From Rathayibacter sp. VKM Ac-2804 (GTDB lineage: Bacteria > Actinomycetota > Actinomycetes > Actinomycetales > Microbacteriaceae), in the NCBI RefSeq assembly GCF_009866655.1, contig NZ_CP047420.1, positions 558,001 through 622,000 of the forward strand: a stretch of DNA of 64,000 bases, read 5' to 3'. The notes under the pieces were generated by a model that saw only the letters and a program-made list of their open reading frames with translations, was not told where the DNA came from and did not search any database. The position numbers and the translations under genes are program-made. Positions 1 through 8,378 of this stretch are shown piece after piece (the first letter of the stretch is position 1; each line of letters starts with the position of its first letter).

Positions 1-216
1 GAAGTTCATCCAGGCCCACCAGATCGCGAAGAACACCATCGCGAAGGGGAGGACCGTCTCGCCGAGGTGCCCCTCCTCCGTCGCGTGCGCGAGCTGCGCG
101 GCGATCTGCGCGATCGCGACGACGAAGGTCAGGTCCACGAGCAGCTCGAGCGGCGACGACACCCGGTGCGGCTCGTCGACGGCGCGCGGGCGCATCCGGA
201 CGCGGAGGAGGGTCAT
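1..216 (-). CDS. LtrA family membrane protein, N-terminal fragment
   Basis: The first 72 codons of a minus-strand gene are visible; the rest lies beyond the left edge. The N-terminus has the pattern of low-temperature-requirement A (LtrA) proteins: a basic start, then SPLELLVDLTFVVAIAQ (LtrA members usually read PLELFFDLVFV), and a hydrophobic segment ending WWAWMNF. LtrA proteins are multi-pass membrane proteins of unclear function. The ATG is chosen because AGGAT lies about seven bases upstream and the alternative ATG at 224 runs into a stop after three codons. Family assignment rests on this short stretch only. Confidence 0.75.
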   Translation of the reverse strand, partial: MTLLRVRMRPRAVDEPHRVSSPLELLVDLTFVVAIAQIAAQLAHATEEGHLGETVLPFAMVFFAIWWAWMNF

Positions 217-534
217 GCGCTCATCCTGCACCCGCGCCGCGTCGCCGCTGGAGCCGGACGGCAGACGTCCCGCGACGTGTGACCGATGCGAGGACAGCGC
301 TCGATCCTGCGAGAACGTTCATTCTCCATGCTCTTGCATCAACCTCGGCGGGACCGTACGGTGATCACCAAGCAACCCGATGCTGATTGATCTGCTGCGT
401 GCCGACAGTGCTCACCCGAGAGCAGGCACGTCCCCTCTTCATCACCCTCCTCCGGCGACCCGAATCGCCTGCGGAGTGGCTTCGGCGCGCCTCCCCACCC
501 CCCCCGAAGCACCCGAAGACTGAGGATCCTGGCC
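217..534. other. Divergent intergenic region
   Basis: No gene is seen in these 318 bases between the LtrA-like gene (leftward) and the glycosyltransferase (rightward). It contains a small dyad GAGAACGTTCATTCTC at 311-326, which could be an operator, and a run of C residues shortly before the glycosyltransferase start. No convincing -35/-10 pair was identified. Confidence 0.4.
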
Positions 535-1848
535 TTGACCGCGCACTCCGCGGGCGTCCTGCCCGCTGAGCCGCCGACCCCTGCGCGGAACACCCCGCCG
601 CGCACGGCCGACGAGCTCACCACACCCCTGCCCGCCCCCTTCACCACCCGCTCCGCCGCCTCGACCGAGGCGATGCCGATCGGCTACGCCCCGACCCGCG
701 AGCGGTCCTGGGCGCGCACTCCGGCCCGCACCGCGCCGGCCGCCCCCGCGGCGCCGGCCGCCCCGCCGGTCCGCGAGGGACGCCACACCTCGAAGCCCGT
801 CGGCCGCCTGGTCGCCGTCCTCCCCGCGCACGACGAGGAGGAGGGGATCGCCGCCGCGATCCTCGGCCTGCAGACCCAGACGTCGCCGCCGGACCGGATC
901 GTCGTCGTCACCGACAACTGCACCGACCGCACCGCCGAGATCGCGCTCGCGCACGGCGCCGAGGTCTACGCCACGACCGGCAACACGGCCAAGAAGGCCG
1001 GCGCCCTGAACCAGTTCCTCGAGGTCCTGCTGCTCGAGCTCGAGGACGAGGACCTCGTCCTGGTGCAGGACGCGGACTCGGCCCTCGACCCGGACTTCCT
1101 CGCGATCGCGCGCCTGAAGATCGGCATCGCGCGGATCGGCGCCGTCGGCGGCGTCTTCCGCGGCACCCCCGGGGGCGGGCTCGTCGGCCACCTCCAGCGC
1201 AACGAGTACGCCCGCTACGCCCGCGACGTCCGCCGCCTGAACGGCAAGTGCCTCGTCGTCACCGGGACGGCCGCGGTGCTGCGCGGCGCGCTGCTGCGCG
1301 AGATCAGCCGCGCCCGGCGCGACGGGCGCATCCCCGCCGGCGACGGTCGCGGCGGCATCTACGACACGACGGTCCTGACCGAGGACAACGAGCTCACCTT
1401 CGCCATCAAGCACCTCGGCTACGAGGTGCTGAGCCCGGCGGGCTGCACGCTCGTCACCGAGATCATGCCGACCTGGCGCGAGCTCTGGAACCAGCGGCTG
1501 CGCTGGAAGCGCGGCGCCGTCGAGAACTGCGTGCAGTACGGCCTCACCCGCGTCACCTGGCCCTACTGGGGTCGCCAGCTGCTGACCATGGCCGGCTGCT
1601 TCGTGACCTACGTCTACCTCGCGACCGTCGTGTACGCGCTGGTGATGGGCGGGCTCTCGATCCAGCCGTTCTGGCTCGCCGTCACCCTGATCTTCGTCGT
1701 CGAGCGCGTCGTCACCGTCCGTGACCGGGGCTGGAAGCACATGCTGCTCGCCGGCCTGATGTACGAGCTGTTCCTCGATCTGTTCCTGCAGATCGTCCAC
1801 ACCAAGGCCTACCTGGACGCGCTGACACGACGTCAGCGCGCCTGGTGA
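535..1848 (+). CDS. Family 2 glycosyltransferase, membrane-bound, processive type
   Basis: GT2 enzyme, probably polymerising or adding a cell-surface sugar from a nucleotide-sugar donor on the cytoplasmic face. With the TTG start the protein has 437 residues. The first 85 are Pro/Ala-rich and probably disordered. The GT-A domain begins at VAVLPAHDEEEG (about 94-105). The DXD-like motif QDADS is at about 178-182, TEDNE at about 282-286, and the processive-GT signature QRLRW at 320-324. At least two to three membrane helices follow from about residue 345. The TTG is preceded by GAGGAT; an ATG at 673 that drops the disordered tail is a possible alternative. The next small gene starts 15 bases downstream and is probably co-transcribed. 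Confidence 0.85.
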   Translation: MTAHSAGVLPAEPPTPARNTPPRTADELTTPLPAPFTTRSAASTEAMPIGYAPTRERSWARTPARTAPAAPAAPAAPPVREGRHTSKPVGRLVAVLPAHDEEEGIAAAILGLQTQTSPPDRIVVVTDNCTDRTAEIALAHGAEVYATTGNTAKKAGALNQFLEVLLLELEDEDLVLVQDADSALDPDFLAIARLKIGIARIGAVGGVFRGTPGGGLVGHLQRNEYARYARDVRRLNGKCLVVTGTAAVLRGALLREISRARRDGRIPAGDGRGGIYDTTVLTEDNELTFAIKHLGYEVLSPAGCTLVTEIMPTWRELWNQRLRWKRGAVENCVQYGLTRVTWPYWGRQLLTMAGCFVTYVYLATVVYALVMGGLSIQPFWLAVTLIFVVERVVTVRDRGWKHMLLAGLMYELFLDLFLQIVHTKAYLDALTRRQRAW

Positions 1849-1863
1849 TCGAAGGAGAAACCC

Positions 1864-2028
1864 ATGTACAACAACCTCTCGTCCTCCGCCGGAGCCGGAC
1901 TGGGCGCCGGAGCGCTCGCCGCCACCGGTTTCGACTCGCTCTGGTGGGGGCTCGCGGCGTTCGCGCTCATCGCCGCCGGCACCGCGGTGATGCGCATCGT
2001 GCCCCGACGTCGCGGGGAGCACAGCTGA
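1864..2028 (+). CDS. Small membrane protein, 54 aa
   Basis: A short protein not recognised as a named family. It has a Gly/Ala/Ser-rich N-terminus, one hydrophobic helix (about residues 24-44, including SLWWGLAAFALIAAG) and a basic tail (PRRRGE), the layout of a single-pass membrane peptide with the tail inside. GAAGGAGA is well placed before the ATG, which supports translation. Because it lies 15 bases behind the GT2 gene, it may be an accessory subunit of that enzyme; this is inference from position. Confidence 0.7.
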   Translation: MYNNLSSSAGAGLGAGALAATGFDSLWWGLAAFALIAAGTAVMRIVPRRRGEHS

Positions 2029-2044
2029 CGCGCGGTCGCCCGGA

Positions 2045-3520
2045 TCAGCGCACGACGGCGGCGGTCGCCGCGGAGGTGCGCACGGCGCTCGTCCAGCCGG
2101 TCTTCGTGCCGGTGACCGAGACGGTGATCCGGGTCCCGACCACCGAGGTGGTCGGGACGTAGGTCGCCGCCGTCGCACCGGAGATCGCGGTCCCGTCCGC
2201 CCGCCACTGGTACTTCACGGCGACCGGGGCCGGTCCCCAGGTCCCCGTCTTCGCGGTGAGGGTCGAGCCCACCTTCGCCGTCCCCGTGATCGTCGGAGTC
2301 GGCGCGGTCAGCGTCCCCTTCGCCACGACCGCGGTGGGCGGCGCGGTGCGGCTCTCCGCCGGGTAGCCGGCCTTCGTGCCCGTGACCGTGACGGAGATCC
2401 GCTTGCCGACGGTGCCGCTCGTCGGCGTGTAGGCCGCGGCGGTCGCTCCGCTCAGGGCGACGCCGTCGGCGCTCCACTGATAGGCGAGCGCGACCGGCGC
2501 GGGCGTCCAGGCGCCCGGCTGCACCGTGAGGGTCGAGCCGACCTTCGGCGTCCCCTGGATCGACGGAGTCGGAGCGCCGAGTGCCGCCGGTGCCTCGGAC
2601 CGGTAGACGGCCACATGGTCGACGCTCATCGTGCCGCCCGAGGACTTCGGGGTGCTCGCGCTGTCGCAGCCGCACACCCCGTTCGGCAGGCCCCCGCCGA
2701 TGGCGAGGTTCAGGATGAGGAAGTAGTCGTTGCCGATGGCCGCGCTCCACGCCTCCGCGCTCAGGCCGGCCTGCTCGACGGTGTGCCGCACCTCGCCGTC
2801 GACCAGGAACTGCAGCCGCTCCTGCCCTGCGACGCGCCGGTCGACCAGGGCGGAGTAGGTGTGGAAGGCGGTCAGGCAGCCCGCGCAGTCCTGCAGGCCG
2901 CTCGTGAGACCGTACGGCTCGTCGCACTCGCCCGCGTCGACGAGGTCGCAGTGGAAGGTCTGGATGACCTGCGAGGTCCCGTTGACCGCCTCGAGGATGT
3001 CGATCTCGCCCGTCCGCGGCCAGTCGATCGCGCCGTTCTCGTCCAGACCGAGCGCCCAGAACGCCGGCCAGTAGCCGGTCGCCTGCACGGGGTTCGGCTG
3101 GCGGATCGACGCGGTCATCAGCAGCTGGCCGCCCGCCGGAGCGGAGAAGGACGTGTCGCGCGTGATGATGCGGCCCGACGTCCAGGCCCCCGCCTGATCC
3201 CTCAGTGCACGGACGGCGAGGTTCCCGGCGCCGTCGAGGAACACGTTGGCCGTCGAGTCGGTGGTGCGGTCGACGGCGCCCGTGCCCCAGGTGCCGAGCT
3301 CGTGGATCCACGCCGGACCGACGGGACTGCCCGCGGCGCCGTCGAAGTCGTCCGCGAAGACCGTCGTCCAGCCCTCCGCAGCGGCCGGAGCGGCCAGGGC
3401 CACGGCGGCGGCGGGTGCTGCGCTCTCCGCGGCGTCGGCCGACCCGCCGATCGCGCCCAGGAGCGGCATCGCCACGGCGAGCGCCGCCAGCGCGGCGAGG
3501 CCGGTCATGATGCGGCGCAC
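2045..3520 (-). CDS. Secreted GH16 beta-glucanase with two Ig-like repeats
   Basis: Predicted extracellular endo-glucanase (laminarinase/lichenase group). The protein has 491 residues: a signal peptide (about 1-32), a GH16 domain (about 50-310) with the catalytic signature GEIDILE at 171-177 (Glu172 nucleophile, Asp174 helper, Glu177 acid/base by family rule), then two tandem repeats of about 85 residues with TPTI.GT.KVGSTLT and YQW motifs (about 318-491). The same repeat occurs six times in the 892-aa protein encoded at 9729-12407. The GTG start has GGAGG five bases upstream. The preferred glucan cannot be read from the sequence. Confidence 0.9.
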   Translation of the reverse strand: MRRIMTGLAALAALAVAMPLLGAIGGSADAAESAAPAAAVALAAPAAAEGWTTVFADDFDGAAGSPVGPAWIHELGTWGTGAVDRTTDSTANVFLDGAGNLAVRALRDQAGAWTSGRIITRDTSFSAPAGGQLLMTASIRQPNPVQATGYWPAFWALGLDENGAIDWPRTGEIDILEAVNGTSQVIQTFHCDLVDAGECDEPYGLTSGLQDCAGCLTAFHTYSALVDRRVAGQERLQFLVDGEVRHTVEQAGLSAEAWSAAIGNDYFLILNLAIGGGLPNGVCGCDSASTPKSSGGTMSVDHVAVYRSEAPAALGAPTPSIQGTPKVGSTLTVQPGAWTPAPVALAYQWSADGVALSGATAAAYTPTSGTVGKRISVTVTGTKAGYPAESRTAPPTAVVAKGTLTAPTPTITGTAKVGSTLTAKTGTWGPAPVAVKYQWRADGTAISGATAATYVPTTSVVGTRITVSVTGTKTGWTSAVRTSAATAAVVR

Positions 3521-3648
3521 GGCGACCTCCAGGGGAACGGTGGAGCGAGGTGGTCCCGATCGCGCCGGTCGTCAGGCTAGGAGCGGGGGTCCCGCGCGAG
3601 TCCCTCCCGCGGCGGGGGACAAGGACGGAACGAATCCTCGCGTTCCGC

Positions 3649-3660
3649 CCCGCTTACGAT
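3649..3660 (+). promoter_or_regulatory. -10 box for a leaderless permease operon
   Basis: The sequence CGCTTACGATGG contains TACGAT, a TANNNT -10 hexamer, seven bases before the ATG at 3668. No ribosome-binding site is present. This favours a leaderless mRNA starting at or next to the 3668 ATG rather than at the earlier ATG at 3659, which overlaps the hexamer. Confidence 0.5.
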
Positions 3661-3667
3661 GGTCCGG

Positions 3668-4732
3668 ATGACGATCGACCAGGCGACCGCCACGACCCGG
3701 CGCGGAACGACCCGGCGCGGGACGACTCCGTCCGGGAGCGACCGCGTCGTCCTCGCCCGCCGCATCGGCCTCGGCCTCGCGCTCGTCGCGGCCGCCGCGC
3801 TCCTCCGCGTCCTCTCGCCCGACGCCGCCGGCGACGTGCTCTCCGACGCCGTCCGCGACTTCCTCACCCTGGCGATCAGCGTCGTCATCGAGTCGCTGCC
3901 GTTCGTCTTCCTCGGCATCGTGCTCTCGATCGCCGTGCAGCTCTGGGTGCCGGAGGCGGTGCTGCTGAGGATCCTGCCGAAGCGCGCCCTGCCGCGCCGC
4001 CTGGTGATCTCGCTGCTCGGCGTGCTGCTGCCGGTCTGCGAGTGCGGCAACGTGCCGCTCGCGCGCGGGCTCATCGTGAAGGGCCTGTCCGTCTCGGAGT
4101 CGATGACGTTCCTGCTCGCGGCGCCGATCGTGAACCCGATCACCATCGTCACGACCTATCAGGCCTTCGGCTGGGCCGACGGGATCCTGGTCTGGCGCAT
4201 CGTCGGCGGCTTCGTCATCGCGAACCTGGTCGGCTGGATCTTCAGCCGGCACACCGACCCGATGGCGCTGCTGACCCCGCGGTTCCGCGCGGCCTGCGAG
4301 GCGGGCGAGCGCCCCTCCCGCACGGTCCGCGCCAAGGCCCGCCGCAGCGTGCTGCTCTTCGCCGAGGAGACCGGCGCGATGCTGCCGGCGCTCTTCGTCG
4401 GCGCGGCGATCGCCGGACTGATCCAGGTCGGCGTCTCCCGCGACGTGCTGACCACCCTCGGCGGCGACCCGCTCTGGTCGGTCCTCGCGCTGATGGTCCT
4501 CGCCTTCGTGATCTCGATCTGCTCCAACGTCGACGCGTTCTTCGTGCTCTCCTTCGGCTCGACGTTCCTGCCCGGCGGCATCATCGCGTTCCTCGTCTTC
4601 GGCCCGATGATCGACATCAAGATGCTCGCGCTGCTGCGCACCACCTTCTCCGCGCGCACGCTCGTGCGGATCACCGCGCTGGTCGGCCTCTGCGCCGCGG
4701 TCCTCGGCCTGGCGGTGAACCATGCGCTCTGA
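3668..4732 (+). CDS. YraQ/DUF318-type permease
   Basis: Integral membrane protein of the predicted permease family YraQ (Pfam ArsP_1), about 354 residues with eight or more hydrophobic segments. The family hallmark is clear: CECGNVPLARG followed by LLAAPIVNPITIVTTYQAFG in the first half, and the matching ICSNVDAFFVLSF with a conserved Ser/Asn/Asp in the second half. Cysteines in the first motif suggest metal or thiol chemistry, but the transported substrate is unknown. The start at 3668 is chosen on the leaderless promoter; an ATG nine bases upstream is in frame. It overlaps the TIGR03943 gene by 11 bases, the usual partner arrangement. Confidence 0.85.
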   Translation: MTIDQATATTRRGTTRRGTTPSGSDRVVLARRIGLGLALVAAAALLRVLSPDAAGDVLSDAVRDFLTLAISVVIESLPFVFLGIVLSIAVQLWVPEAVLLRILPKRALPRRLVISLLGVLLPVCECGNVPLARGLIVKGLSVSESMTFLLAAPIVNPITIVTTYQAFGWADGILVWRIVGGFVIANLVGWIFSRHTDPMALLTPRFRAACEAGERPSRTVRAKARRSVLLFAEETGAMLPALFVGAAIAGLIQVGVSRDVLTTLGGDPLWSVLALMVLAFVISICSNVDAFFVLSFGSTFLPGGIIAFLVFGPMIDIKMLALLRTTFSARTLVRITALVGLCAAVLGLAVNHAL

Positions 4733-5495
4733 ACGCCTGCTGGCCCGCTGGAAGGGCGTCGTCCTCAGCCTGATCGGCGTCGTCTCGACGCTCTGGCTCG
4801 CGGCGACCGGACGCCTCGGCCTCTACATCCACCCCCGCTACTTCGAGTTCTCGGTGATCCTCGCGGCGGTCGCGGCGGTGCTGCTGCTCTGCGCCTTCGC
4901 GATCGTGCCGGGGGCGGAGGAGGACGACGGGCATGCGGAGGACCACCTGCACGAGCACGCCCCGCGCCGCCGCTGGCGCGCCGGTCTCGCCGCGCTCGGC
5001 AGCCTCGCGGTGATCGCCTGCGCCGCCGTCGCGCTGCTCGTCGTGCCGCCCGCCGCGCTGACCGCCTCGACCGCGACCCAGCGCGAGGTCAACACCAGCG
5101 CCGTCGACGCCTCGGTCACCGCGCAGGCCCCCACCGGCGACACCGCGTCCTTCACCGTGCGCGACTGGGCGACGCTGCTGCGCCAGGGCGCGAGCGAGCA
5201 GTTCCTGGCCGGCCGCACCGCGACGGTCAGCGGCTTCGTCACCCCCGACGCGAGCGACCCCGAGAACGTCTTCTACGTCGCCCGCTTCATCGTCACCTGC
5301 TGCGCCGTCGACGCGCAGCCGGTCGGCGTGCCGATCCACCAGCCGGGCTGGGCCGACACCTACACCGAGGGCGAGTGGCTGGAGGTGACCGGCGGCTTCG
5401 GCGCGAACCCGAGCGTCACCAGCGCCGAGGCGGTCGTCCTCGAGCCCGACGTCGTGACGCCGATCGACGAGCCGGCGATGCCGTATGTCTACTGA
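4722..5495 (+). CDS. TIGR03943 family putative permease subunit
   Basis: A 257-residue protein with two N-terminal membrane helices (about 10-30 and 42-62), a His/Asp-rich cytoplasmic loop (EEDDGHAEDHLHEH), a third helix (about 90-110) and an extracellular domain of about 145 residues. The external domain contains the family motif FIVTCCAVDAQPVGVPI with a Cys pair. TIGR03943 proteins (YcgQ-like) accompany YraQ-type permeases, as here. The His-rich loop and Cys pair suggest metal handling; that is inference. The start overlaps the end of the permease gene and the end overlaps the next gene by 11 bases, so translation is probably coupled. Confidence 0.82.
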   Translation: MRSERLLARWKGVVLSLIGVVSTLWLAATGRLGLYIHPRYFEFSVILAAVAAVLLLCAFAIVPGAEEDDGHAEDHLHEHAPRRRWRAGLAALGSLAVIACAAVALLVVPPAALTASTATQREVNTSAVDASVTAQAPTGDTASFTVRDWATLLRQGASEQFLAGRTATVSGFVTPDASDPENVFYVARFIVTCCAVDAQPVGVPIHQPGWADTYTEGEWLEVTGGFGANPSVTSAEAVVLEPDVVTPIDEPAMPYVY

Positions 5496-6858
5496 GCGAG
5501 CGTTCTCGCGCGTCTTCTGGACCGCCACCGCCGTCCTCGTCCTCGCCGTCGGCGGCCTCACCGCCGCCACGATCGGCAAGGGCCCGCGCGTCGCCTCGCT
5601 CGAGGTCAGCACCTCGGGCGTCGTCGAGCGCGACGGCGGCCGCGCCCGCGTGCACCTCGACCAGGCGATCGAGCCCGACGCCCTCGACCGCGTCCGCGTC
5701 ACTCCCGAGGCCCCGCACACCGCTGAGCTCGAGGGCGGCGTGCTCACCGTCACCTTCGACGACACGCTCCGCTACGCCACCGAGTACGAGATCGCGATCG
5801 ACGGCGCGCAGGGCACCGCGACCGGCGCCGAGTCCGACCTCTCCGCCGCCTTCACCACGAAGGACCCGGATCTCTTCACCCTCGACCGCACCGCCGAGGA
5901 CCCCGCGCAGCCCGACGCCATCCGCGTCCGCCCGCTCTCCGGCGGCGACACCCGCGTCCTCTACACGGCCGACCGGATCCAGGACTACGCCGTCGTCGGC
6001 CCGGTGCTCGTCGTCGTGACCCTCGAGCCCGACGACACGACCCTCCTCCGCACGCTCACCCTCGACACCGGCTCGGAGGGCGTCATCCCGCTGCCCGGCC
6101 CGGGCGTCGTCCGCGAGCTGCACGCGTCGCCCGAGAAGGGCGTGCTCGGCTGGACCTTCACCGGCTCCGCGCCCACCGGCCCGCTCGACCGCGCGCTCTA
6201 CGCCTACGACCTCACCGACCAGAAGGCGGAGGCCGTGCCGATCACCGGCATCGACGGCGGGCCGCTGCGCGCGACCGACTGGATGTTCGTGCCCGGCACC
6301 ACCTCCGTCGTCACCCACTCGCTCGACGACACCGTGCTGCTCGTCGACCTGCTGACCCCCGGCACCATCAGCCCCCTCGGCCAGCACGCCGAGCTGCGCG
6401 GCTTCGTCCCCGGCGCGAACCGCCTGGTCGTCGCCGACCCCGACTCCGGCTCCGTCATCGACCTCGCCGACGGCTCCGTCGAGACCCTCGCCCTGCCGCC
6501 CGCCGACGTCGGCCCGACCACCTCGCCCGTGCAGCTGCTGCTCCTGGACTCCGACAGCTACCTCGAGCTCGAGGCTGACTACTCGCCCGAGACCGGCACC
6601 GCCCAGTACTCCGTCGTCCGCGTCGACGCGAGCGGCACCACCGAGATCTTCCGCACCTCGCCGACCGGCCGGATCCGCGGCCTCTGCCTCTCGCCCAACA
6701 GCCAGTTCGCCGCCGTCGAGGCCGTCTCCGCGGAGGGCGTCCCCGACGACTACCCCGACGTCCCCGGCTTCAGCGCCACCTCGACCGTCCTCGTCGACCT
6801 CGGCACCGGCGACACCTCCCGCAGCGTCAACGGCGTCTCCCGCGACTGGTGCGCGTAG
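5485..6858 (+). CDS. Membrane-anchored beta-propeller protein with N-terminal Ig-like domain
   Basis: A 457-residue protein with one N-terminal signal-anchor helix (about residues 12-30), a bacterial Ig/SbsA-like domain (about 35-125, including VHLDQAIEPDALDRVRVTPEAP and LRYATEYEIAIDG patterns), and a WD40-like beta-propeller made of repeated short strands with Asp/Gly turns up to the C-terminus. It is likely exposed outside the membrane. No catalytic residues were recognised. It is the third gene of the permease operon (11-base overlap), so it may be a periplasm-side sensor or cofactor of that transporter; this is inference. Confidence 0.7.
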   Translation: MSTERAFSRVFWTATAVLVLAVGGLTAATIGKGPRVASLEVSTSGVVERDGGRARVHLDQAIEPDALDRVRVTPEAPHTAELEGGVLTVTFDDTLRYATEYEIAIDGAQGTATGAESDLSAAFTTKDPDLFTLDRTAEDPAQPDAIRVRPLSGGDTRVLYTADRIQDYAVVGPVLVVVTLEPDDTTLLRTLTLDTGSEGVIPLPGPGVVRELHASPEKGVLGWTFTGSAPTGPLDRALYAYDLTDQKAEAVPITGIDGGPLRATDWMFVPGTTSVVTHSLDDTVLLVDLLTPGTISPLGQHAELRGFVPGANRLVVADPDSGSVIDLADGSVETLALPPADVGPTTSPVQLLLLDSDSYLELEADYSPETGTAQYSVVRVDASGTTEIFRTSPTGRIRGLCLSPNSQFAAVEAVSAEGVPDDYPDVPGFSATSTVLVDLGTGDTSRSVNGVSRDWCA

Positions 6859-7849
6859 CCCCTTCCTGCCGGTCGAGCAGCCTCTTCCAGCGCAGCGCCG
6901 GCCGCTCGACCAGCCACCACGACGCCGCCGCGAGCAGGAGCGTCACCGCCACGACGAGCGCCAGGTTCGCCGCCGTCGGCAGCCGCCCCAGCACCTCCAG
7001 CACCAGCTGCTGCACCGGATAGCTCCACAGGTACAGCCCGTAGGAGAAGTCGCCGAACCGCGCCGCCCGCCGAAGCACCGGCAGCGATCCGGTGCCGACG
7101 ACGATCACGAGCACCGGCAGCGCGATCCACAGCGCGACCTGCTGCAGCGGAGTCCCGGCCGCGAGGAGCAGCACCGCGAGCGCCACGACGCCGGCCGGCC
7201 AGCGCAGCCACGCGGCCGGCACCAGCAGCCGCACCGCCGCGGCCGCCGCGAAGAACGCGCACAGCTCCGCGGAGGACCCGACCGCCCCGCCCAGCCCCGT
7301 CACGAACCCGAGCCCGACGAGCGCCACCACCGCGAGCACCCCGCGAGCCCGCCCCCGCCCCGGCACCCACCGCAGCGCCAGCACCCCGAGGTAGCAGCAG
7401 AACTCGACCCCGAGCGTCCAGAGCGAGCCGTTCACCGCCGGCCGCGCGTGCACCGCCGAGTCGAAGACGCCCGGCAGCTCGTACTGCGCCAGCAGCGGCA
7501 CGTTGAGCGCATAGGCCCAGGTCTGCCCGGACGAGAAGTACGCCCCGACCGGCAGCGACGTCACCAGCGGCCCGAGCGCGAGCATGCTCACCGCGACCAC
7601 GACGATCAGCGCCGGGAAGATCCGCAGCACGCGGTGCCAGAGGAACCGCCCCGCGGTCGGCGCCCGTTCCATGCTCCCCGCGATCAGGAATCCGCTGACG
7701 CAGAAGAACACCGAGACCCCGAGCGAGTGCACCGGCAGCCCGAGCAGCCGCGGCGCCGGCTCGCCCAGCAGCACCGCACCGTGCCCGACGACGACCATCA
7801 GCGCGGCGGCCAGCCGCAGGGCGTCGAAGTCGTTGCCGCGCGCAGTCAC
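6827..7849 (-). CDS. Acyltransferase 3 family membrane protein
   Basis: OafA/YrhL-like O-acyltransferase of 340 residues with about ten membrane helices. These enzymes move acyl groups, often acetyl, to cell-surface sugars. The N-terminus FDALRLAAALMVVVGHG carries the conserved histidine (about residue 23), and VFFCVSGFLIAGS is the second family landmark. Arg/Lys-rich loops lie between the helices. The GTG start is preceded by GAGGG at short distance. The 3' end overlaps the convergent beta-propeller gene by 32 bases. The acceptor is unknown; the GT2 and surface-protein genes nearby are possible context. Confidence 0.85.
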   Translation of the reverse strand: MTARGNDFDALRLAAALMVVVGHGAVLLGEPAPRLLGLPVHSLGVSVFFCVSGFLIAGSMERAPTAGRFLWHRVLRIFPALIVVVAVSMLALGPLVTSLPVGAYFSSGQTWAYALNVPLLAQYELPGVFDSAVHARPAVNGSLWTLGVEFCCYLGVLALRWVPGRGRARGVLAVVALVGLGFVTGLGGAVGSSAELCAFFAAAAAVRLLVPAAWLRWPAGVVALAVLLLAAGTPLQQVALWIALPVLVIVVGTGSLPVLRRAARFGDFSYGLYLWSYPVQQLVLEVLGRLPTAANLALVVAVTLLLAAASWWLVERPALRWKRLLDRQEGATRTSRGRRR

Positions 7850-7874
7850 GCCCTCACCGTAGAGGGCGCGCGCG

Positions 7875-8315
7875 TCAGTCGAAGCGCATCCCCTCCGGCC
7901 GCGGCGGCAGCAAGAACAGGATCAGCAGGAACACGGCGCCCGCGATCGGGATGAACAGCGCGAAGATCCACATCCCGCTGCGGTTCACGTCGTGCAGCCG
8001 TCGCCAGATCAGCGCGAGCGAGGGCACCAGCGTGCCGAGCGCGATCGCCCCCGCGAGCACGGCGACCCAGGGCGTCGCGAAGTCCAGCTCGCCCGAGCGG
8101 AAGGGCGTGAACGAGAGCTGCACGCCCGGCCCTGCGCCGTCGAGCAGTCGCAGCACCACGTTCACCAGGGTCACCGCGAGGACGACCCACCAGTACTCCG
8201 CGCGGCTCGCCCTGCCGCGGAAGCGCGCGTACTGCGTGAAGAAGCGGCGGATCGCGGCGACCGGGGGAGCGCCGTAGTACGGCTGGCCGGGAACGGGGAT
8301 CGTGCTCTGACTCAT
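7875..8315 (-). CDS. DUF805 membrane protein
   Basis: A 146-residue protein with the DUF805 signature RFRGRASRAEYWW (about residues 33-45), followed by four hydrophobic segments, a conserved LIWRRLHDVNRSG loop and a Pro/Arg-rich C-terminus. The function of the family is unknown. The ATG at 8315 is preferred over a GTG at 8336, because GTGAAG lies before it and the shorter form begins like other members with a Pro/Gly/Tyr-rich cytoplasmic tail. Confidence 0.82.
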   Translation of the reverse strand: MSQSTIPVPGQPYYGAPPVAAIRRFFTQYARFRGRASRAEYWWVVLAVTLVNVVLRLLDGAGPGVQLSFTPFRSGELDFATPWVAVLAGAIALGTLVPSLALIWRRLHDVNRSGMWIFALFIPIAGAVFLLILFLLPPRPEGMRFD

Positions 8316-8378
8316 GCGCTTCACGCTATCCCGCACTCGTCGGGCAGATCGTCGTCCGTCCGGAGGAGGCGCCTCGCT

